From: Fen-1077 sp050014355 | GTDB taxonomy: Bacteria > Chloroflexota > Dehalococcoidia > Dehalococcoidales > RBG-16-60-22 | NCBI GenBank assembly: GCA_050014355.1 | Contig: JBEKDL010000028.1 | Span: 1-33,905 of the forward strand | Reading direction: 5' to 3' | DNA length: 33,905 nt | Part shown: positions 30,275 through 33,905 of the stretch, one piece after another | How the letters are laid out: every line of letters starts with the position of its first letter | How positions within the stretch are numbered: the stretch's first letter is position 1 | Program-made: the position numbers and the translations under genes | Notes under the pieces: model-generated | What the model saw: only the letters and a program-made list of their open reading frames with translations | The model's database searches: none | What the model was told of the DNA's origin: nothing

Positions 30275-31912
30275 TTAGTTGGCCTGGAGCGGCAGCGGGG
30301 GCTGGGCGCCTTCGCGCAGTACGCCTTTGGCCACGCTGATGAATTCCCGGAAAAGGGGGTGGGGCCGGCCCGGCCTTGACCCGAACTCGGGATGGAACTG
30401 GCAACCCAACATCCAGGGATGGCCGGCCAGCTCGCAGACTTCCACCAGCGTATTATCGGGGGACACGCCGCTGTAAATAAGCCCCGCCTTTTGAAGCGGC
30501 TCGCGGTACTCGTTATTAAACTCCAGGCGGTGCCGATGGCGCTCCTGGACTAACGGCTGGCCGTAAGCTTTGGCGGCAAGGCTGTGGTCCAGTAGCTTGC
30601 AGGGATAGTTACCCAGACGCATCGTGGCGCCTTTGGTTATCATTTTCTTCTGCTCGACCATGTAGTCGATGACCGGGTAGCGGGTTTTAGGGTCAAACTC
30701 GGTCGAGTTGGGCTCATTGGAGTTATAAACATGCCGCGCCATCTCGATGGCCATAATCTGCATGCCGAGACACAGGCCGAGATAGGGGATTTTATTTTCA
30801 CGGGCATAACGCGCCGCTTTAACCATCCCTTCGATGCCCCTCACCCCGAATCCGCCGGGAACGACAATACCCTGAGCGGTGCGCAGCAGGTTCTCGGCGC
30901 CGTCTTTATCGAGCTCCTCGGAGTGGACCCAGACCATCTTGAGCTCCCGGTCGTTATAGAGGGCGGCGTGGTAAAGCGCCTCCCGGACGGAGTAATAAGC
31001 ATCATAGAGTTCCACATATTTACCGACCAGGGCTATATTCACGGGCTCGTGGGGCGTTTTAATACGTTCCACAAGGTTGCGCCAGTCACGGAGGTCGGTG
31101 GGTTGTGCCTTGATGCAGAGTCTGTTGACGATAATCTGCCCCAGCCCCGATTCTTCAAGAATTAAGGGTATGCGGTAGATGGTATCCACGGTAGGCAGGG
31201 GAATCACGGCCTGCTTTTCCACGTCGCAGAAGAGGGATATTTTGTCCCTTATCCCCTCGGAAATAGGGTAATCGCTGCGGCAAACGATGACATCCGGCTG
31301 GATACCGATGCGGCGCAGCTCGTTGACGCTGTGTTGAGTCGGCTTGGTCTTGAGCTCCCCGGTGGAGTTGAGATAGGGCAGGAAAGTGACATGAATATAC
31401 AGCACATTTTCCCGCCCCACGTCGTTTCTCATCTGCCGGATAGCTTCCAGGAAAGGCTGCCCCTCGATATCGCCCACAGTGCCGCCGACTTCAATGAGAA
31501 TCACTTCAGCGCCGGATTTATCGGCCAGTTTCTTGAACCGCGCTTTAATCTCGTTGGTGAGGTGCGGGACTATTTGAATGGTACCTCCCAGGAAATCGCC
31601 GCGCCTTTCCTTGGCGATGATGGTGCTGTAAATCTGCCCCGAGGTGACATTGGAATCGGCCGTCACCTCGATGTCAATAAAACGCTCGTAGTTGCCCAGG
31701 TCGAGGTCGGTCTCGGCGCCGTCGCGCGTTACGAAGACCTCGCCGTGCTGGTAGGGCGACATCGTGCCGGGGTCGACATTCAGGTAGGGGTCAAGCTTTT
31801 GCACGGCCACGGTGACCCCGCGGCTTTTCAAAATGGTCCCGATGGAGGCGACGGTGATGCCCTTGCCTACAGAACTGACCACGCCTCCGGTTACGAAAAT
31901 GTATTTAGGCAT
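30275..31912 (-). CDS. pyrG: CTP synthase
   Basis: PyrG aminates UTP to CTP with ATP and glutamine. The 545-residue protein has the full two-domain layout. The N-terminal synthetase part (about 1-270) contains VTGGVVSSVGKG, KLDPYLNVDPGTMSPYQHGEVFV and EVGGTVGDIEGQPF. The C-terminal class I glutamine amidotransferase part has VPGGFGVRG, the nucleophile Cys in LGLCLGMQ and the FHPEF histidine-glutamate pair. The ATG at 31910-31912 lacks a strong ribosome binding site. It leads a pyrG-fsa-rho transcript. A leader of about 150 nt with a small palindrome separates it from its predicted promoter, which could allow regulation. Confidence 0.97.
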   Translation of the reverse strand: MPKYIFVTGGVVSSVGKGITVASIGTILKSRGVTVAVQKLDPYLNVDPGTMSPYQHGEVFVTRDGAETDLDLGNYERFIDIEVTADSNVTSGQIYSTIIAKERRGDFLGGTIQIVPHLTNEIKARFKKLADKSGAEVILIEVGGTVGDIEGQPFLEAIRQMRNDVGRENVLYIHVTFLPYLNSTGELKTKPTQHSVNELRRIGIQPDVIVCRSDYPISEGIRDKISLFCDVEKQAVIPLPTVDTIYRIPLILEESGLGQIIVNRLCIKAQPTDLRDWRNLVERIKTPHEPVNIALVGKYVELYDAYYSVREALYHAALYNDRELKMVWVHSEELDKDGAENLLRTAQGIVVPGGFGVRGIEGMVKAARYARENKIPYLGLCLGMQIMAIEMARHVYNSNEPNSTEFDPKTRYPVIDYMVEQKKMITKGATMRLGNYPCKLLDHSLAAKAYGQPLVQERHRHRLEFNNEYREPLQKAGLIYSGVSPDNTLVEVCELAGHPWMLGCQFHPEFGSRPGRPHPLFREFISVAKGVLREGAQPPLPLQAN

Positions 31913-31933
31913 ATATATAAAACTATAATAAAC

Positions 31934-31948
31934 CTGGAATAATTCCAG
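31934..31948. promoter_or_regulatory. 15-bp palindrome in the pyrG leader
   Basis: CTGGAATAATTCCAG is a perfect 7+1+7 palindrome, 21 bp upstream of the pyrG ATG. A second, weaker inverted repeat (GGAATC with GATTCC, loop of 7) lies about 30 bp further upstream in the same leader, near 31972-31990. The palindrome could be an operator or a small RNA hairpin. No T-run typical of an attenuator terminator follows. Confidence 0.4.
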
Positions 31949-32069
31949 TGTTATCCTAGGAAATTAATCAGGGAATCAATTCAGGATTCCGGTATTACAG
32001 TGCCTCTGGAAAAATAATTAAAACACAATAAATCGAGATACACTGTCAATCAGGTGGGGGTTTCTTTTT

Positions 32070-32098
32070 ATATTAGTAGGTAGTTAGTAATTTGTCAA
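32070..32098 (-). promoter_or_regulatory. candidate pyrG promoter
   Basis: On the minus strand a perfect TTGACA (32093-32098) is followed after 17 bp by TAATAT (32070-32075), which matches four of six -10 positions. Transcription would begin near 32063, about 150 nt before pyrG. Its -35 box lies back to back with that of the glyA promoter. Confidence 0.55.
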
Positions 32099-32103
32099 GT
32101 GGT

Positions 32104-32132
32104 TTGACACCCCCGCAGCGTCATTGTAGACT
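32104..32132 (+). promoter_or_regulatory. candidate glyA promoter
   Basis: A perfect TTGACA (32104-32109) is followed after exactly 17 bp by TAGACT (32127-32132), four of six matches. Transcription would begin near 32139 and leave a leader of about 32 nt with AGGAG (32158-32162) before the ATG at 32171. The -35 box is only 5 bp from the divergent pyrG -35 box. Confidence 0.6.
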
Positions 32133-32170
32133 ATATTCGTTAGTGAATTTCCTCTTCAGGAGTGTTTCTG

Positions 32171-33415
32171 ATGAGTTTTTTAAGCCACACTGACCCCGAA
32201 TTGAACGCAGCTATCGAATGCGATAAAAAAAGGGTAAAAAACACCATCAACCTTATCGCCTCGGAAAACTATGCGAGCAAAGCTGTCCTGGAAGCCCAGG
32301 GCTCTTTCCTGACCTATAAATACGCCGAGGGCTACCCCGGCCGGCGCTATTACCGCGGCTGCGAGAATATGGATACTATCGAAGAGCTGGCCGTCAAGCG
32401 CGCTAAAGAGCTCTATCACGCCGAGCACGCTAACGTACAGCCCCACAGCGGCTCGCAGGCGAATATGGCCGCCTATTTCGCTTTACTGGACTATGGCGAT
32501 ACCGTGATGGCGATGGACCTCGCCCATGGCGGCCACCTGACCCACGGCTCTCCGGTTACTTTTTCCGGCCGGACCTATAAATTTGTGCATTACCACGTCA
32601 ATCGTGAGACAGAGCGCATTGATTTCCCGGAAGTTGAGAGACTGGCGAAGAAATGTAAACCGAAGCTCATCGTTTCAGGATATACAGCCTACCCGAGAAT
32701 CATTGACTTCGAGCGTTTCCGCCGCATCGCTGATTCTGTCGGAGCTAAACTCATGGTGGATATGGCCCACATCGCCGGACTGGTCGCCGTCGGTCTGCAT
32801 CCTACCCCGGTCCCCTATGCCGATGTTGTGACTACCACCACGCATAAAACCATGCGTGGCACGAGCGGCGGCTTGATTCTGTGTCGGGCGGAACTGGCTG
32901 AAACTATCGATGCCGCCGTTTTCCCTGAAGCGCAGGGTAAAGCCCTGATGCATGCCGTCGCCGCCAAAGCGGTAGCCCTCCACGAGGCCATGCAGCCGGA
33001 GTTCGTGGTGTATCAGAAGGCTATCCTGGAGAATGCGCTGGCCCTGGCCGCGGAGATCCAGAAGCTGGGACTGCGCCTGGTATCAGGCGGGACGGACAAT
33101 CACCTGATGCTGGTTGACCTCACGGCCACCGGCGTTACCGGCAGTCACGCCGCCAAGCTCCTCGATGATGCCGGTATCATTGTCAATAAAAATGAAATTC
33201 CTTTTGACACCCGTCCTCCGGCGGTCACCAGCGGCATCAGGCTGGGAACACCTGCTATCACCACGCGCGGCTTCGGAAAAGCGGAAATGAAGCAAATCGC
33301 TGCCTGGATTATCAAAGTAATCCAGCAGCCGGACAATAAAAAAGTGCTGGATGAAGTCAGGGAGGAAGTCGAGCAGATGTGTCAGCGCTTTCCCGTGCCC
33401 GGCATTGATGATTAA
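32171..33415 (+). CDS. glyA: serine hydroxymethyltransferase
   Basis: GlyA is a PLP enzyme that converts serine and tetrahydrofolate to glycine and 5,10-methylene-tetrahydrofolate. The 414-residue protein has the family start MSFLSHTDPELNAAI, then NLIASENYASKAVLEAQGS, YPGRRYYRGCENMD, NVQPHSGSQANMAAYFAL, DMAHIAGLVAVG, and the PLP-binding lysine in TTTTHKTMRGTSGGLI. The C-terminal domain with TSGIRLGTPAITTRGF is complete. The ATG at 32171 lies 8 nt after AGGAG; a GTG three codons earlier is not used. A cysteine synthase gene follows after 32 bp, which links serine use in one transcript. Confidence 0.97.
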   Translation: MSFLSHTDPELNAAIECDKKRVKNTINLIASENYASKAVLEAQGSFLTYKYAEGYPGRRYYRGCENMDTIEELAVKRAKELYHAEHANVQPHSGSQANMAAYFALLDYGDTVMAMDLAHGGHLTHGSPVTFSGRTYKFVHYHVNRETERIDFPEVERLAKKCKPKLIVSGYTAYPRIIDFERFRRIADSVGAKLMVDMAHIAGLVAVGLHPTPVPYADVVTTTTHKTMRGTSGGLILCRAELAETIDAAVFPEAQGKALMHAVAAKAVALHEAMQPEFVVYQKAILENALALAAEIQKLGLRLVSGGTDNHLMLVDLTATGVTGSHAAKLLDDAGIIVNKNEIPFDTRPPAVTSGIRLGTPAITTRGFGKAEMKQIAAWIIKVIQQPDNKKVLDEVREEVEQMCQRFPVPGIDD

Positions 33416-33447
33416 GCTGTCCGTATCGATATCGGAGTGCAGGTGAA

Positions 33448-33905
33448 ATGACGATAAAAACTATGAAAAATGATAAACAAGGTGTCCTGGGGGCCATCGG
33501 CAACACGCCGCTGGTGCAGTTGTTAAATCTGAACGGCAGTCCGGGCGTGAAGATTTTCGCCAAGCTGGAAGGTAACAATCCCGGAGGGTCCGTCAAAGAC
33601 CGTCCGGCTTACTACATGATTAAAAAGGCGGAGGAATCCGGAGAGCTTACTCCGGATAAGACCATCATTGAGCCGACTTCCGGGAACATGGGTATCGCTC
33701 TGGCCATGATAGGCGCGGCCTGCGGCTACAAGGTGAAGCTCTATATGCCGGAGTGTGTCAGTGTGGAAAGACAGCTGATTCTCCAGGCCTACGGCGCGGA
33801 AGCGGTGCTTACCCCTGCCAGGGAAGCCGTCGATGGGGCAATCCGCCGGGCGCATCAAGCCCACGAAGCGGAGCCGGGCAAGTATTTTATGCCGAACCAG
33901 TTCGA
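33448..33905 (+). CDS. cysteine synthase (CysK/CysM family), N-terminal part, runs off the window
   Basis: The first 152 codons are present. The family enzymes make cysteine from O-acetylserine (or related donors) and sulphide with PLP. GAIGNTPLVQL, the PLP-lysine motif NNPGGSVKDRPA (K50) and the phosphate-binding TSGNMGIALAM (77-87) are all present, followed by YMPECVSVERQLILQAYGAE. EGNNPGGSVKDRPA is closer to the CysM-like pattern, but the missing C-terminus prevents a choice between CysK, CysM and cystathionine beta-synthase-like forms. The ATG at 33448 has GGAG about 10 nt upstream. It lies 32 bp after glyA, probably in the same transcript. Confidence 0.93.
   Translation, partial: MTIKTMKNDKQGVLGAIGNTPLVQLLNLNGSPGVKIFAKLEGNNPGGSVKDRPAYYMIKKAEESGELTPDKTIIEPTSGNMGIALAMIGAACGYKVKLYMPECVSVERQLILQAYGAEAVLTPAREAVDGAIRRAHQAHEAEPGKYFMPNQF

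Noticed and set aside
30261..30404. N-terminal extension of 48 codons on the transaldolase frame
   Set aside because: It overlaps the end of pyrG, is proline- and arginine-rich, and the family N-terminus MKIFLDTA with a good ribosome binding site lies downstream.
1..33905. CRISPR arrays, tRNA or rRNA genes, insertion sequences, integrases
   Set aside because: None was found by eye. No regularly spaced repeats, no cloverleaf-like sequences and no transposase or recombinase motifs appear in any frame.

Overview
The window reads as a chromosomal segment of an anaerobic bacterium, most likely a member of the Chloroflexota close to the Dehalococcoidia. This is an inference. It rests on an S12 protein with a 14-residue insert relative to Escherichia coli, a shikimate operon laid out in pathway order with a type I dehydroquinase and a bifunctional PheA, and a cluster rich in family III CoA-transferases and NTF2-like proteins. 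Most of the DNA is visibly GC-rich. Three genes (13791-15314, 25188-26267, 27180-27842) are clearly AT-rich and look acquired.

Layout. (1) 1-6585, minus strand: the str and S10 ribosomal operons run together in the order rpsL, rpsG, fusA, rpsJ, rplC, rplD, rplW, rplB, rpsS, rplV and the first codons of rpsC. No tuf gene lies between fusA and rpsJ. A promoter candidate and a perfect 12-bp leader hairpin precede rpsL. (2) 6906-13659, plus strand: two peptide-type ABC permeases without ATPase or binding protein, then two NTF2/SnoaL-like proteins, two family III CoA-transferases and a frameshifted nitronate-monooxygenase-like gene, closed by a bidirectional terminator. (3) 13791-15314, minus: an AT-rich protein with a zinc ribbon and a PD-(D/E)XK-like motif. 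(4) 15467-18455: a MmgE/PrpD protein and a flavoprotein reductase/dehydrogenase, convergent and 4 bp apart. (5) 18586-25174, plus: aroB, aroD, aroE, aroK, aroA, aroC and pheA, mostly overlapping, covering the shikimate pathway from step 2 to chorismate and on to phenylpyruvate. (6) 25188-27842: a cargo-like stretch with an unknown protein, a ZIP metal transporter, a 17-codon relic of a second pheA 3' end, and a UDG-like protein. (7) 27849-31912, minus: pyrG, an fsa-type transaldolase, rho and a small unknown gene. (8) 32171-33905, plus: glyA and the start of a cysteine synthase, divergent from pyrG across back-to-back promoters.

The housekeeping parts (ribosome, aromatic amino acids, CTP, Rho, serine/glycine/cysteine) are conventional. 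Regions 2 and 4 look like an uncharacterised acyl-CoA-based degradation module whose substrate cannot be read from sequence. Region 6 is the best evidence of recent gene exchange, because a diverged copy of the last 17 codons of pheA sits about 1.9 kb downstream of the intact gene.

Start codons were re-chosen from ribosome binding sites and family N-termini for rplW, the second permease, the first NTF2-like gene, the first CoA-transferase, the MmgE/PrpD gene, the flavoprotein, aroB, pheA, fsa and glyA. No tRNA, rRNA, CRISPR array, insertion sequence or replication origin was seen.
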